Under the pieces are notes generated by a model that worked only from the letters and a program-made list of their open reading frames with translations, had not been told where the DNA came from and searched no databases. From Gimesia chilikensis (GTDB lineage Bacteria; Planctomycetota; Planctomycetia; Planctomycetales; Planctomycetaceae), in NCBI RefSeq assembly GCF_008329715.1, contig NZ_VTSR01000022.1, forward strand, positions 62,001-126,000: a stretch of DNA of 64,000 nucleotides. Reading direction: 5' to 3'. Position 1 is the first letter of the stretch, and every line of letters starts with the position of its first letter. The position numbers and the translations under genes are program-made. Shown here one piece after another: positions 47,634-60,348 of the stretch.

Positions 47634-49034
47634 TTAGAACAGGCCTTCGATCAGTTCACCAGCAGCGACTGGCGTGGGACGTGCGAGTCGGGGGAAATAG
47701 GTCTGGTGAGCGTCGATGCCCAGCGCGTGATAAATAGAGGTGGCAAAGTCCTCGGGACGCCAGGGACGCGTGCTGGGCAGACTTCCTTTGCGGTCGGTGG
47801 CACCAATCACTGTTCCTCGTTGCACCGGTCCGCCGGCCATGAGGACGCTACCTGCATTGGGATAGTGATCGCGGCCTGCGGTGGCGTTGATTTTCGGTGT
47901 GCGTCCGAATTCACCCATCGCGACAACCAGAGTTGTGTCGAGTAGTCCCCGCTCATCCAGATCATCCAGCAGAGCTGAGAGCGACATGTCCAGTTGAGGA
48001 ACGTTTCCGGGGCCGGAGTAACTGTGCCAGCGTTTGCCTTTGGGCAGGTCTGCGGGCGGTTTGGAGAAGGTCATCATCGAATCGAAGAGCCAGCCGTGGT
48101 TGTCCCAGGTGCCATTGGTTTTGGCATTCCCGAACAGGCCCCCCTGGACGGCCTGGTTGATCGTCACAAAGCGGGCGCCTGCTTCCACCAGACGCCGGGC
48201 CAGCAGAACGCGACGCCCATAGATATTATCTCCGTAGCGTTCGCGGGTCTGTATCGGTTCTTCTTCGAGGTTCACCGCTTTCTGCATTGCGCCGCTGGTC
48301 AGCATGGCGATGGCTTCGTCGGTGAATTTGTCGACCGATTCGAACTGCGAGTTCTGAATCTCCTGCAGGCGGCTCAGATTTTCCAGCTGCGAGAGCATTT
48401 CCAGGCGGTTTTCGAAACGGACCTGTGACAGGTTCAGGCCCCCCAGTTCCATTTCCGGTTTGCTGGGATCCCCTTTGAGGTCGAAGGCGGAAAAAGCGGT
48501 GCCCAGGTAGCCGGGAGGATCGGTATATCGGGCGGCGACCGGCAGGCCCAGATGAGGAGGCACGCCGGGGACGCGGCTGCCGTACAGGGCCGAGACCAGA
48601 CAGCCAAAGTTGGGGAAATACTGTTTGCCCGTCGGTTTGAATCCACTGGCGACATGCTGAGAGCCGGTGCTGTGCGAGCCGCTTTTTCCCTGCCAGGAAC
48701 GGATCAGCGCGACCTTGTCCATCCGTTGCGCCAACAGGGGGAGCTTCTCGCAGATTTGAATGCCGGGGACGTTGGTGTCGATCGGTTTCCAGGGACCACG
48801 GATTTCGGCGGGGGCTTCGGGTTTGGGATCGAAGGTCTCAAAGTGACTCGGTCCACCTGCCAGGAAGATGAAAATACAGGAGATGTCCTGCTTACCCGAT
48901 TCTTTGCCGTCGGACTGTTTCGCCTGGAGTAACTGCGGCAGATTCAGGCCGAACAGACCGACGCCGATCTGCATCGCCTGTCGTCGATTCAGCAGGTGTG
49001 GCGCACACATGCCACCCGTAGTCATTTCAGTCAT
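47634..49034 (-). CDS. DUF1501 family protein with twin-arginine signal
   Basis: About 466 residues. The N-terminus LLNRRQAMQIGVGLFGLNLPQ is a Tat-type signal. Family motifs are IFLAGGPSHFETFDPKPEAPAE, GSQHVASGF, WDNHGWLFD and VVAMGEFGRTPKIN, ending RPTPVAAGELIEGLF. ATG 49034 lies eight bases after AGGGGG; a GTG just upstream is the alternative. It is the third DUF1501 protein here and, like the second, has no PSD1 partner. It lies upstream of queC on the same strand, about 120 bases away. Confidence 0.86.
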   Translation of the reverse strand: MTEMTTGGMCAPHLLNRRQAMQIGVGLFGLNLPQLLQAKQSDGKESGKQDISCIFIFLAGGPSHFETFDPKPEAPAEIRGPWKPIDTNVPGIQICEKLPLLAQRMDKVALIRSWQGKSGSHSTGSQHVASGFKPTGKQYFPNFGCLVSALYGSRVPGVPPHLGLPVAARYTDPPGYLGTAFSAFDLKGDPSKPEMELGGLNLSQVRFENRLEMLSQLENLSRLQEIQNSQFESVDKFTDEAIAMLTSGAMQKAVNLEEEPIQTRERYGDNIYGRRVLLARRLVEAGARFVTINQAVQGGLFGNAKTNGTWDNHGWLFDSMMTFSKPPADLPKGKRWHSYSGPGNVPQLDMSLSALLDDLDERGLLDTTLVVAMGEFGRTPKINATAGRDHYPNAGSVLMAGGPVQRGTVIGATDRKGSLPSTRPWRPEDFATSIYHALGIDAHQTYFPRLARPTPVAAGELIEGLF

Positions 49035-49152
49035 CACGCGGGCCCCCTGGAATGGCTGGGAGTGACGGAGAACTCAAGAGCTGCGGCTGATTATATCAAC
49101 GAAAATGCATGTGATCCAGAGCAGTCGTGCTGTTGCCTGAAAATCAGATCAA

Positions 49153-49827
49153 TCAGGGAAGGTTGGCCAGCATCGATGTCAGGGCCAGAATCCGGTAGTA
49201 ATCGCGGGCGCCGGAATACTGATATCCGAAGGGGATGATTCGCGGATTGTACATGCGGTCATAATTCCCGAAGCCGCGGTACTGCAGTGAGCCGAAGCGG
49301 AACGAGGGACGATAGCCGTTGTAGTAAAAGGAATGACCATGATAAGGAGAGCCGAACCAGTTGGAGCGAATCAGGTCACTATACATGTAGAGAGCCGGTA
49401 CCGATTGCAGATTGGCAAAATAGCCGTTGGTGGCCAGGGGCCAGCTGCGGAAACCGTATTGAGCTGCCATCCGCTGAATCGAACGGTGTGGTGATTTGCA
49501 GTGCTCGCATTCCTGCTCAGGAATCTGGGGAATGTCACGAGGCACAATCACGATGGTATCAGCAGCATTCTCGGCTGAGGCCGGCTGCGTTTGCTGCAGG
49601 GGAACCTGAACCTTTTTTGTCGCGTAGGAATTCAAACCCGGGGCAGGAGTGATCTCGATGGTCCAGGTATCGGCCGAGGCGGCTTTGGCTGGCGCTTTGA
49701 GATGCGGAGTTGTTTCTGCGTCCGTCAGTTTGGGCTTCGGGGCTTCAATTGCGGCCCGGGTGGATTGCAGCAGGCTGCCACTCAGCAGGGCGGCGCAGAC
49801 GAGGGTCAGTGTCAGGTTCAGTTTCAT
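49153..49827 (-). CDS. Exported protein rich in aromatic residues, unknown function
   Basis: About 224 residues. A signal peptide (LTLVCAALLSGSLLQSTRA) leads into a Pro/Ala-rich region. A CxxC site (QECEHCKSPHR, about residues 115-125) follows, then a C-terminal half with many Tyr, Phe, Gly and Arg (YHGHSFYYNGYRPSFRFG, LQYRGFGNYDRMYNP). ATG 49827 places the signal at the N-terminus; the frame extends upstream to 49881. No family is recognised. The CxxC might be redox-active or bind metal. Confidence 0.6.
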   Translation of the reverse strand: MKLNLTLTLVCAALLSGSLLQSTRAAIEAPKPKLTDAETTPHLKAPAKAASADTWTIEITPAPGLNSYATKKVQVPLQQTQPASAENAADTIVIVPRDIPQIPEQECEHCKSPHRSIQRMAAQYGFRSWPLATNGYFANLQSVPALYMYSDLIRSNWFGSPYHGHSFYYNGYRPSFRFGSLQYRGFGNYDRMYNPRIIPFGYQYSGARDYYRILALTSMLANLP

Positions 49828-50095
49828 GGCTCTTCGGAGGACTTCAGGTTGTTGACTCGTGTTCAAAAGAGAGTGACTCAACTTTCCATCCTAGAGGGGC
49901 CTTCGGACCATTTACCAACATATTTCCCGGTCCGATGCGGAAAAAGGGATAAATTATGGCGTCATTCGGGCTCCGGGCGCGTGGGCGGCTTGATGGATGC
50001 TGTCTGGCAGATTACTCTGCCTATGCAGGGCTCATTGAGAATGTGGCGCCCGAGCGAAACCGAACTATTTTAACGACTTGCAGTGGAGACAGACC

Positions 50096-51475
50096 GTGGC
50101 CGCAAAAGCCTGGGGAGGACGATTTCAACAGCAGACTGATGCCCGCGTTGAAGCGTTTACGGAATCAATCAGTTTTGACAGTCGGCTGGCGGCTGTCGAT
50201 ATCCAGGGCTCGCAGGCACACGCCCAGATGCTGGCCAAGGTGGGACTGATCACGGTTGACGAATGCCGGCAGATCGTGGAGACGCTGGATCAGATCGGTG
50301 CCGAGATCGCTGACGGGAAATTCGAATTCCGCTTTGAGCTCGAAGACATCCACATGCACATCGAAAGTGCGTTGATCGAACGGATCGGCGACATCGGTCG
50401 CAAACTGCACACTGGCCGCAGCCGGAACGACCAGGTATCGACTGACCTCAAACTTTATACCCGGGGTGCCATCGAACGGGTCGACAGCCTGCTCAAGGAT
50501 CTGCAGGTCGCGTTCGTGGAACGGTGTGAGCGTGACGCCGACCAGGTGCTGCCTGGCTTTACTCACCTGCAGCGGGCACAGCCGGTCAAAGCCGCTCATT
50601 ACTGGCTCGCTTACTGTGAGAAGTTCGACCGGGATCGTCAGCGTCTGGCTGATTGTCTTACCCGCGTGAATGTTTCTCCGCTGGGCGGGGCGGCACTGGC
50701 GGGAAGCTCGCTGCCGATTGACCGGCACTTTACCGCGGAACTGCTGGAATTCACCGACGTGGCCCGGAACAGTCTGGATATCTCCAGTGATCGCGACTAC
50801 CTGGCTGAATTCTGTTTCTGCATGGCGATGATCGCTACGCACCTGAGTAACTGGGCCGAAGAATGGATTGCCTGGTTCTCGACTGAGTTCGGTTTTATCA
50901 AACTGCCCGATGCCTTTACCACTGGTTCGTCCATCATGCCACAGAAGCGGAACCCGGATGTGCTGGAACTGATCCGCGGTAAGTCGGCCCGACCGATTGC
51001 CGATGTGCAGCAGACACTGGTGCTGTTGAAGGGGCTGCCGATGGCCTACAACCGGGACATGCAGGAAGACAAGCTGGCAATGTTCGACGCTTACGACACA
51101 GTCGCCGCCTGTCTGGAACTGGCAGCTGCGATGGTCGAAGGGGCGGAACTGCAGGTCGAGACAATCAATGCCAAGCTGGAAGACGGCTTCCTCGATGCGA
51201 CTGCCCTGATGGAGTACCTGATCAAAAAAGGAACGCCGATGCGGACCGGTCACGGGATCGTCGGGAAACTGGTGTCGCTGTGTGAATCGCGGAGTATCCG
51301 GCTGGCAGATTTGTCTCTGGAAGAACTGCAGCAGGCGTGTCCCGATATCGAAGATGATATCTACCAGGTGCTGGGCGCCCGGAATGCAATGGCGGCACTC
51401 TGCAGCTTCGGTTCGGGGGGCGAAAAGCCGGTACAGGAGCAGACCGCTTACTGGAAAGAGAAGCTCGGTCTCTAA
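50096..51475 (+). CDS. argH: Argininosuccinate lyase
   Basis: A 459-residue enzyme of the fumarase/aspartase superfamily, usual length. It cleaves argininosuccinate to arginine and fumarate, the last step of arginine synthesis. The signature [12 protein letters not shown] is near residue 277. Also present are the N-terminal AWGGRF, the substrate motif [10 protein letters not shown] and THLQRAQP with the catalytic His. The GTG at 50096 follows GGAGA by six bases; the TTG at 50078 is less likely. TruA starts about 27 bases downstream. No other arg genes are close. Confidence 0.96.
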   Translation: MAAKAWGGRFQQQTDARVEAFTESISFDSRLAAVDIQGSQAHAQMLAKVGLITVDECRQIVETLDQIGAEIADGKFEFRFELEDIHMHIESALIERIGDIGRKLHTGRSRNDQVSTDLKLYTRGAIERVDSLLKDLQVAFVERCERDADQVLPGFTHLQRAQPVKAAHYWLAYCEKFDRDRQRLADCLTRVNVSPLGGAALAGSSLPIDRHFTAELLEFTDVARNSLDISSDRDYLAEFCFCMAMIATHLSNWAEEWIAWFSTEFGFIKLPDAFTTGSSIMPQKRNPDVLELIRGKSARPIADVQQTLVLLKGLPMAYNRDMQEDKLAMFDAYDTVAACLELAAAMVEGAELQVETINAKLEDGFLDATALMEYLIKKGTPMRTGHGIVGKLVSLCESRSIRLADLSLEELQQACPDIEDDIYQVLGARNAMAALCSFGSGGEKPVQEQTAYWKEKLGL

Positions 51476-51502
51476 GTCAGACTGACTGGTGCCGACGAAG
51501 CA

Positions 51503-52309
51503 ATGGTCATGAGAAATATCAAACTGACACTGGCTTATGACGGATCGGAATATGCGGGCTGGCAGGTCCAGCCGAACGGTGTTTCGGTACAGAGCTGCGT
51601 GGAAGCGGCGATCGAAAAGCTGACACAGCAGAAAACCGGGGTACTGGTAGCAGGACGCACCGATGCCGGCGTGCATGCGCTGGGGCAGGTGGCCAGTTTT
51701 CAGACCGAGTCGAAGATTCCCTGCAAGAATATCCAGACGGGTCTGCAGCGGTTTCTGCCGGACAGCATTTGTGTTCGGGAAGTGGCTGAGGTTGCCCCCG
51801 ACTTTCATGCAACCTATTCCGCCGTGCAGAAGCGGTATCGCTATGTGATTCACAACAGCAGCGTCAATTTTCCGTTTCTGAAGCGATATGTCTGTGAATT
51901 CGGCCGGCCGCTGGATGCGGAGCAGATGCATGTCGGGGGCCAGCATTTATTAGGCAAACATGATTTCCGCTGCTTTGAATCACATTTCCCGAACAAGGCG
52001 ACCAGCGTACGCACAGTTAAGGAACTGACGGTACAGCGGACCTCGGTCTGGCCGGTGTGGGGCGCGGATCCCGGGCTGTCACAGAGTACCTCGAATTCGT
52101 CGGCGGAGTTTCTTACGGTCGATATTGTCGCGGACGGTTTTCTGTACAATATGGTGCGAGCGATTGTGGGGACCCTGTTTGAAGTGGGGGTGGGACGCTG
52201 GACACCCGAGAAAGTGCGGGAGATTGTCGAGTCGATGGATCGTTCCCAGGCAGGAGCCACAGCGCCGGCGAGCGGGCTTTATCTGGTTCAGGTTGACTAC
52301 GGCGACTGA
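51503..52309 (+). CDS. truA: tRNA pseudouridine(38-40) synthase
   Basis: A 268-residue enzyme that makes pseudouridine at positions 38-40 of the tRNA anticodon stem-loop. The catalytic Asp is D54 in GRTDAGVHALGQVASF. N-terminal LTLAYDGSEYAGWQ and C-terminal DGFLYNMVRAIVGTLFEVG are diagnostic. Two closely spaced ATG codons (51503, 51509) could serve as start. It is downstream of argH with a short gap and may share its transcript. Confidence 0.95.
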   Translation: MVMRNIKLTLAYDGSEYAGWQVQPNGVSVQSCVEAAIEKLTQQKTGVLVAGRTDAGVHALGQVASFQTESKIPCKNIQTGLQRFLPDSICVREVAEVAPDFHATYSAVQKRYRYVIHNSSVNFPFLKRYVCEFGRPLDAEQMHVGGQHLLGKHDFRCFESHFPNKATSVRTVKELTVQRTSVWPVWGADPGLSQSTSNSSAEFLTVDIVADGFLYNMVRAIVGTLFEVGVGRWTPEKVREIVESMDRSQAGATAPASGLYLVQVDYGD

Positions 52310-52405
52310 TTTTTTCAAAGTAGATTAATCCAGGCGTCCTGAATTGACGTTGAACCTTTAACCGGTGATCGCCAACACGTGTTTTAATCAGACCAAAAGG
52401 GAATT

Positions 52406-53581
52406 ATGAGTCCGCAACCACCGCCTCTGCCTCCGCATGATGCTGATGAGCCGATCTTTCTCGAAGAGCCGTTCGGGGAAGAGGGGGAGCGGATTGATGG
52501 CGAAAAGGGGCATATCTTCCCCTGCGAAGGCTGCGGGTCTGATCTGATCTTCGATATCCATACCCAGAAGCTGAAGTGCCAGCATTGCGGGTTTGAAAAA
52601 GTGATCGGCATCGACCCTGATAAGGAAATTGAAGAGCAGGATTTCTACGGGATGCTGGCCCATCTGCAGGAGCTGCGCGAACAGCAGTTAGATGTGGAAG
52701 ACGAGGATGAGCAGGAGGTCCGCTGCGAAAGTTGTGGTGCGACACTCCGCTTTGTCGGAACGCTGACCAGTTCGGAATGTCCCTACTGTGCCTCGCCGAT
52801 TCAGCTGGATAAAGTACATACTTCAGAGAAGCGGGTGCCCGTGGATGCGGTGTTGCCGTTCCAGGTGGATGAAGATCGATCGCGGCTGAATCTCAAGGCC
52901 TGGGTGAAGTCGCTCTGGTTTGCACCGAACGATTTTGTGGAGAAGGGAGCCGAAGGGCAGTTTCATGGCGTCTATCTGCCTTACTTCACTTTTGACAGCC
53001 TGACGAGCACGTATTACTCCGGACAACGGGGCGAATATTATTACGTGACGGTCGGGACCGGGAAGAATAGACGGCGCGAACGTCGGACCCGCTGGTATCC
53101 CGCCTCCGGCAACTTTCAGCGTTTCTTTGACGATGTCGTGATTCTCGCATCATGGGGACTGCCGCGACCACTGATTAGGGCTCTGGAACCGTTCCCCATG
53201 CATCTGCTGGTTCCCTTCAAACACGCTTATCTGGCGGGCTTTACGGCACGGACATACGATGTTGAGCTCAAAGACGGTTTTGTGCTGGGGAAGCAGCGGA
53301 TGGACGATGCCCTGTATTCGGAAGTCTGCAGCAGGATTGGCGGGGACACCCAACGGGTGGATACGGTGCAGAGCCAGTATGATGCGATTACCTATAAACA
53401 TCTGCTGTTGCCGCTCTGGCTGATGAGCTACAAGTACAAAGGCAAGCTGTACCAGGTGGCCGTCAATGCAGCGACGGGGGAAGTGAACGGAGAGCGACCT
53501 TACAGCTGGATCAAAATCACGCTGGCCTGCCTGGCGGCTGCCCTGGGCATCGGCGGAGGCGCGTATCTGTTCAATCAATGA
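52406..53581 (+). CDS. Membrane protein with two zinc ribbons
   Basis: A 391-residue protein. The N-terminal region holds two zinc ribbons: CEGCG with CQHCG (about residues 46-70), and CESCG with CPYCA (about 109-133). A long beta-rich middle domain follows (FHGVYLPYFTFDSLTSTYYSGQRG), then a single C-terminal membrane helix (ITLACLAAALGIGGGAYLF). Relatives are often labelled as primosome-like on the basis of the ribbons alone, which I regard as misleading. It has no helicase motifs. A tail-anchored, cytoplasm-facing role is inferred; function unknown. Confidence 0.72.
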   Translation: MSPQPPPLPPHDADEPIFLEEPFGEEGERIDGEKGHIFPCEGCGSDLIFDIHTQKLKCQHCGFEKVIGIDPDKEIEEQDFYGMLAHLQELREQQLDVEDEDEQEVRCESCGATLRFVGTLTSSECPYCASPIQLDKVHTSEKRVPVDAVLPFQVDEDRSRLNLKAWVKSLWFAPNDFVEKGAEGQFHGVYLPYFTFDSLTSTYYSGQRGEYYYVTVGTGKNRRRERRTRWYPASGNFQRFFDDVVILASWGLPRPLIRALEPFPMHLLVPFKHAYLAGFTARTYDVELKDGFVLGKQRMDDALYSEVCSRIGGDTQRVDTVQSQYDAITYKHLLLPLWLMSYKYKGKLYQVAVNAATGEVNGERPYSWIKITLACLAAALGIGGGAYLFNQ

Positions 53582-53824
53582 TCGATTCGTCCGTCTATGA
53601 ACGCGTTCGTCCGGGGTCAGAACGGGTAGAAATCGTCTATTTTCACAGGCTGTGACGCGCGGGAGCATCGCATTTGCGACGAGTCTTCAGAAATTGGAAA
53701 CTGATGCCCCCAGTCGGTTGCCGATCCGGCAGTGTGGAGGTACAAAAAACAGAATAAATCTGCGAACTTCCACCTGGAGACAGGTTCACTGAGCCACATT
53801 CATAAGTTAAGGAGCGATAAAGAG

Positions 53825-54817
<993 letters not shown>

Positions 54818-54842
54818 TTCGGTTTCGCGTTTCAGTCTTAGT

Positions 54843-54882
54843 GAAAGAGTCACGATCTCCCGGCGTGGCTCTTTCTCTTTTT
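54843..54882 (+). terminator. Rho-independent terminator of mdh
   Basis: GAAAGAGTCACG (54843-54854) pairs with CGTGGCTCTTTC (54864-54875) with a single G-U pair, enclosing a nine-base loop. TCTTTTT follows at 54876-54882. The stem starts about 25 bases after the mdh stop codon. Confidence 0.78.
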
Positions 54883-54922
54883 ACACTTACTGTTTTTTCT
54901 GAATTCTCGATGTGAGACGCTC

Positions 54923-56290
54923 ATGCAGCCTGAAGAATTACGCCAAATCGACAACGAACATCTCTGGCATCCGTTTACCCAGATGCGGGGGCATCGTGCA
55001 GAAAACGTCCCCCTGATTGAATCCGGGGACGGGTTTTACCTGATCGACGTCGAAGGACGACGCTACCTGGATGGCGTCTCTTCACTCTGGTGTAACGTAC
55101 ACGGGCATCGCGTGCCGGAACTGGATCAGGCTGTGCGGGATCAACTCGACCGCATCGCCCATTCCACACTGCTGGGGCTGGGAAGTGTGCCCTCCATCGA
55201 GCTGGCGGGAGAGCTGGTTAAACGGGCGCCGGAAGGGTTGACCAAAGTCTTTTACTCAGACAGCGGCTCCACCGCGGTTGAGATCGCCCTCAAGATGGCG
55301 TTCCAGTATCACAATCAGAAGCCGAACCCTGATGCCCAGTCACGGGATCTGTTCGCCTGCATGCAACACGCTTATCACGGCGACACAATCGGTTCGGTGA
55401 GTGTGGGCGGGATTTCGATCTTCCACGAGATCTTTGGGAAACTGCTGTTCCATTCGGTGCAGATGCCCTGTCCGGCGGCCTATCATCGTCCTGAAGGGAT
55501 GAGCGAAGCTGACTATCACGCACACTGCTACGCGGAACTGGAACGACTGCTGGCAGAAAACCATACACGACTGGCGGCGTTTGTGATCGAGCCGCTGGTG
55601 CAGGGGGCGGCCGGCATGCAGATGCATCCGCCCGGTTATCTGAAACGGGTGCGGGAGCTCACGACCCGTTATGGCATTCCGCTGATTGCAGACGAAGTGG
55701 CAGTCGGTCTGGGACGCACGGGGACCATGTTCGCCTGCGAGCAGGAAGGGGTGACGCCCGATTTTCTCTGTCTGGCCAAAGGGATTACAGGCGGCTATCT
55801 GCCCCTGGCGGTGACGATGACTACCGATGAAGTCGCGGCTGCCTTTGAAGGTGAGCATACCGACTACAACGCGTTTTACCACGGGCATACCTATACGGGG
55901 AACGCTCTGGCGTGTGCGGCCGCTCTGGCGACGCTGGAGCTGTTCGATTCTCAGAACACGCTGGAGAATGTGAAAGCGAACGAACAGATCCTTACAGAAC
56001 GGCTGGCGGAGTTGAAAGATCATCCGCACGTAGGAGAAGTTCGTCACAAAGGAACGATGGTGGGGATCGAACTGGTGGCGAACCGGGAAACCCGGGAAGC
56101 CTTTCCTGCCGACCGCCGCATGGGGCACCAGGTGACCCTGGCTGCACGCGAGCAGGGTGTCATCATCCGACCGCTGGGAGACGTGGTGATTCTGATGCCC
56201 GCGCCAGGCATGCCGGGCGCGCAGATCCACGAGTTGTGCGATGTGGTGTTCGCGGCCATCGATAAAGCAATCAGCCTGCAGGTGGCCTGA
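54923..56290 (+). CDS. bioA: Adenosylmethionine-8-amino-7-oxononanoate aminotransferase
   Basis: A 455-residue PLP enzyme of biotin synthesis that transfers the amino group of S-adenosylmethionine to KAPA, giving DAPA. The start [11 protein letters not shown] and [14 protein letters not shown] are typical of Bio[15 protein letters not shown] is the cofactor phosphate site, [17 protein letters not shown] contains the PLP-contacting Asp, and [16 protein letters not shown] contains the Schiff-base Lys (about residue 286). No other bio gene is nearby. The gene abuts the convergent gene, whose stop is the next base. Confidence 0.93.
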   Translation: MQPEELRQIDNEHLWHPFTQMRGHRAENVPLIESGDGFYLIDVEGRRYLDGVSSLWCNVHGHRVPELDQAVRDQLDRIAHSTLLGLGSVPSIELAGELVKRAPEGLTKVFYSDSGSTAVEIALKMAFQYHNQKPNPDAQSRDLFACMQHAYHGDTIGSVSVGGISIFHEIFGKLLFHSVQMPCPAAYHRPEGMSEADYHAHCYAELERLLAENHTRLAAFVIEPLVQGAAGMQMHPPGYLKRVRELTTRYGIPLIADEVAVGLGRTGTMFACEQEGVTPDFLCLAKGITGGYLPLAVTMTTDEVAAAFEGEHTDYNAFYHGHTYTGNALACAAALATLELFDSQNTLENVKANEQILTERLAELKDHPHVGEVRHKGTMVGIELVANRETREAFPADRRMGHQVTLAAREQGVIIRPLGDVVILMPAPGMPGAQIHELCDVVFAAIDKAISLQVA

Positions 56291-57391
56291 TCAGGATTTG
56301 TCAGAATCGGGACCGGGATTGCCGGGCTTATCGGTTGAGTCTGAATCCGCCTGCTCTCCCAGCTGTTTGAGCACCTCGCCGATATCGACGGTTTTGATGT
56401 TTTTCAGATCGTCCATCGACATGTCGGGTCGTTCCATCAGTTTGGCGGTCTTGCTGCGGGCAAATTCCTGATCGTTGATGGTGAATCGCCAGATCAGAAA
56501 AGCGAGGGTGATACTGATCACCAGGAACAGAATCACGATATATTTCACGGCTCCGGAAGAGCTGGGAGCCTGTGGCGTCTCGGAAGCAGGGAACCAGCGG
56601 ATCTGGCCTGCAATCAACAGGGGCGCCGTCTGCAGCTTACCTGCCTGTGAGGGGTAGCCGTACTTCTTGAAATAATAGCCCGTGATCTGGACGGAAGGCA
56701 TCTCCTGGAGATCGGGACCGGTGGGAATCCCCTCGGGTAACTGCGTACAGAGAAATCGCCAGGGATGGGTGCCCGAATCTTTGGAAAAGAACCAGCCTTC
56801 ATAGAGGGTTGTGATGCCGAACTTGTTCTCTTCCGGTTTGAGAGGCACCAGGCGTTTGAGCTGCCCTTTGACGGTCATCAGCTCGCCCCGGTATTTACTC
56901 GACTCGTTCATCAGCACGACGAACGGAGGTGCGGGTTCGGCGGAGCGTTCGAGAACGTTCTGCGGGATCGAAGTTGCTTTCGCCAGGAGATAATACAGTG
57001 CGTTGGCTTCATAAGGGCGAATACCCGAAACACTGTCGGTGACCTGTTTAAGCAGACGGGGATCGACGCGGACGTCGTATTCACCGTTTTCCAGCTGCGG
57101 ATTGACCGACTCCGGGATCTCCATTTCCGGATCCGGCTGGGAACGGAATTCGCCCGGTCTGAGGCCTGAGTCTTCTTTGACGTTGTAATCGACGTCGCGA
57201 TCGGGATCGAGTTGTTGCTCTCCCTGACGCTGTTCTGTTGGAGGACCGGTGAGCCAGTACCAGGTTGATTCGCGGGAGGCGTAAAGGATCGCCAGCAGGA
57301 TCACTCCGAGGGCGGCCACCAGGCGAAAGAGCCGGACCTGATCCCGGCGACTGAAGTAAGAGGGCGTTGAAGATCGATTGTGAAATCGCAT
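56291..57391 (-). CDS. Two-helix membrane protein of unknown function
   Basis: About 366 residues. There is an N-terminal membrane anchor (VAALGVILLAILYA), a large acidic extracytoplasmic region and a second helix near the C-terminus (YIVILFLVISITLAFLIW). A cytoplasmic tail follows (about 310-366). ATG 57391 is preferred because GAAAGGGTG lies nine bases upstream; the frame is open to 57445. I recognise no family, although the VKGQLKRLVPLKPEEN and VQITGYYFKKYGY segments recall an OB-like beta barrel, as in planctomycete conserved hypotheticals. It sits between bioA and the PDH operon. Confidence 0.68.
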   Translation of the reverse strand: MRFHNRSSTPSYFSRRDQVRLFRLVAALGVILLAILYASRESTWYWLTGPPTEQRQGEQQLDPDRDVDYNVKEDSGLRPGEFRSQPDPEMEIPESVNPQLENGEYDVRVDPRLLKQVTDSVSGIRPYEANALYYLLAKATSIPQNVLERSAEPAPPFVVLMNESSKYRGELMTVKGQLKRLVPLKPEENKFGITTLYEGWFFSKDSGTHPWRFLCTQLPEGIPTGPDLQEMPSVQITGYYFKKYGYPSQAGKLQTAPLLIAGQIRWFPASETPQAPSSSGAVKYIVILFLVISITLAFLIWRFTINDQEFARSKTAKLMERPDMSMDDLKNIKTVDIGEVLKQLGEQADSDSTDKPGNPGPDSDKS

Positions 57392-57483
57392 GCAGAAACA
57401 CCCTTTCTTCAGATAGGTTTCCGTTGGCAGGCAGGCATTCGACATTCAGACTTTGCAGTGTCGAATGCTGCCCTGTTCGATGT

Positions 57484-58920
<1,437 letters not shown>

Positions 58921-58970
58921 TAACTTTCTTTGTCTATTGATGCTTTAACGTGGTAGCAATATCTCTGGGC

Positions 58971-60293
58971 TTAGCAGTCGACCAGCAGGTTGAACGGATC
59001 AGACAGCAGGCCGGAGAGTCGCACGATGAAGCGTGCAGCGTCGGCACCGTTGATCACCCGGTGATCGTAGGAAAGCGACAGGGGCAGCATGAGCCGCGAA
59101 ACCGGTTTGTCGTCGATCAACTGGAATTCATGGCGTGAGCGGGACATGCCCAGGATGGCGACTTCAGGGTAGTTCACAATCGGTGTGAACGAGGTGCCCC
59201 CCAGACCACCGAGGTTGGTGATGGTGAAGGTGCCACCCTGCATGTCACTCATTTCCAGTTTACGATCGCGGGCCTTGACGGCCAGTTCGTTCATTTCATT
59301 GGCGATGGTGATGATGTTTTTCTTATCAACATCTTTGACCACGGGAACAACCAGTCCGTTTTCGGTATCGACGGCGACGCCGATATTGATGTACTGCTTG
59401 TAGATGATCTCTTCTGTTTCCGTATCGAAGCTGGAGTTGAAGACGGGGAACTCGTGCAGCGCGATGGCGATGGCTTTCATCGCCAGGGCGGTCATGGTGA
59501 CCTTGGGACCGGAGTACTTGGGTTTGGAGATAAAGAGCTTACGGGCCGTTTCCAGATCGGTGATGTCCGCCAGGTCATGTTGAGTGACATGGGGCACGAC
59601 CTGCCAGGAAAGACTCAGGTTCTGGGCAGAAACGCGTGAGAGCTTGTTGAGCTTCTTACGTTCGATTTCGCCGAACTGACTGAAGTCGGGCAGGGGGGGG
59701 ACGGCAATGCCACCGCCGCCACCTGAAGAACCGCCGTTGGCGATCAGGTTCTTGACGTAGTTTTCCACATCTTCCTGAGTGATCCGACCACCGGGGCCGG
59801 AGCCGGCGACCTTGTAAAGATCGACGCCCAGTTTGCGGGCCATTTTCCGGGTCGCGGGACCTGCAGGAGCCGGTGCTTTGTCGTCGGAAGATCCGGCAGC
59901 CGGTTGAGGCTGCGACTTGGGAGGTGCAGACAGAGTGGGTTCCGGTTTGCTTTCCGTTTCGGGGGCCGATTTGGATTCTGCCGGTTCTGGCTTTTCTTCT
60001 TTTGCTTCAGCTGGCGCTTCTGCTTTGGCTTCTTCCTTCGCAGGGGCTTCCCCGTTGGATTCATCAATGGAGAGCAGTACGGTGCCGATCGCGACGGAAT
60101 CCCCTTCGGAGACATTCAGTTCTTTGATCACACCTGCATAGGGAGATTCAAGAGGGACGACCGCTTTGTCGGTCTCGATGTCCATCAGGAGCTGTCCCTG
60201 TTCGACGGTATCGCCGACGGCAACAGAGATCTGTCCGACATCGGCGGTTTCCACGCCCTCGCTTACTTCTGGAAGTTTAAATTCAGTAGCCAT
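58971..60293 (-). CDS. aceF: Dihydrolipoamide acetyltransferase (E2 of pyruvate dehydrogenase)
   Basis: A 440-residue E2 with one lipoyl domain (about 1-78) and lipoylated K43 in DIETDKAVV. An Ala/Pro/Glu/Lys-rich linker (about 80-140) and an E1/E3-binding domain (ATRKMARKLGVDLYKVAG to ITQEDVENYV) follow. The acetyltransferase core ends in the catalytic SYDHRVINGADAARF. E. coli AceF has three lipoyl domains, so this is the short form. It lies between aceE and lpd, in the expected operon, 55 bases after the aceE stop. Confidence 0.93.
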   Translation of the reverse strand: MATEFKLPEVSEGVETADVGQISVAVGDTVEQGQLLMDIETDKAVVPLESPYAGVIKELNVSEGDSVAIGTVLLSIDESNGEAPAKEEAKAEAPAEAKEEKPEPAESKSAPETESKPEPTLSAPPKSQPQPAAGSSDDKAPAPAGPATRKMARKLGVDLYKVAGSGPGGRITQEDVENYVKNLIANGGSSGGGGGIAVPPLPDFSQFGEIERKKLNKLSRVSAQNLSLSWQVVPHVTQHDLADITDLETARKLFISKPKYSGPKVTMTALAMKAIAIALHEFPVFNSSFDTETEEIIYKQYINIGVAVDTENGLVVPVVKDVDKKNIITIANEMNELAVKARDRKLEMSDMQGGTFTITNLGGLGGTSFTPIVNYPEVAILGMSRSRHEFQLIDDKPVSRLMLPLSLSYDHRVINGADAARFIVRLSGLLSDPFNLLVDC

Positions 60294-60348
60294 GTCTTAT
60301 CGTTCTATCTGATGATGGTAATGTTTGGTTTGAACCGTTGTCACTGGG

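Noticed and set aside
50165-51946. A 593-codon minus-strand frame across argH and truA
   Set aside because: argH and truA carry full signatures on the plus strand; the opposite frame has no recognisable motif.
52406-53581. Primosomal protein N' (PriA-like helicase)
   Set aside because: Only zinc ribbons are shared; there are no Walker or helicase motifs and there is a C-terminal membrane helix.
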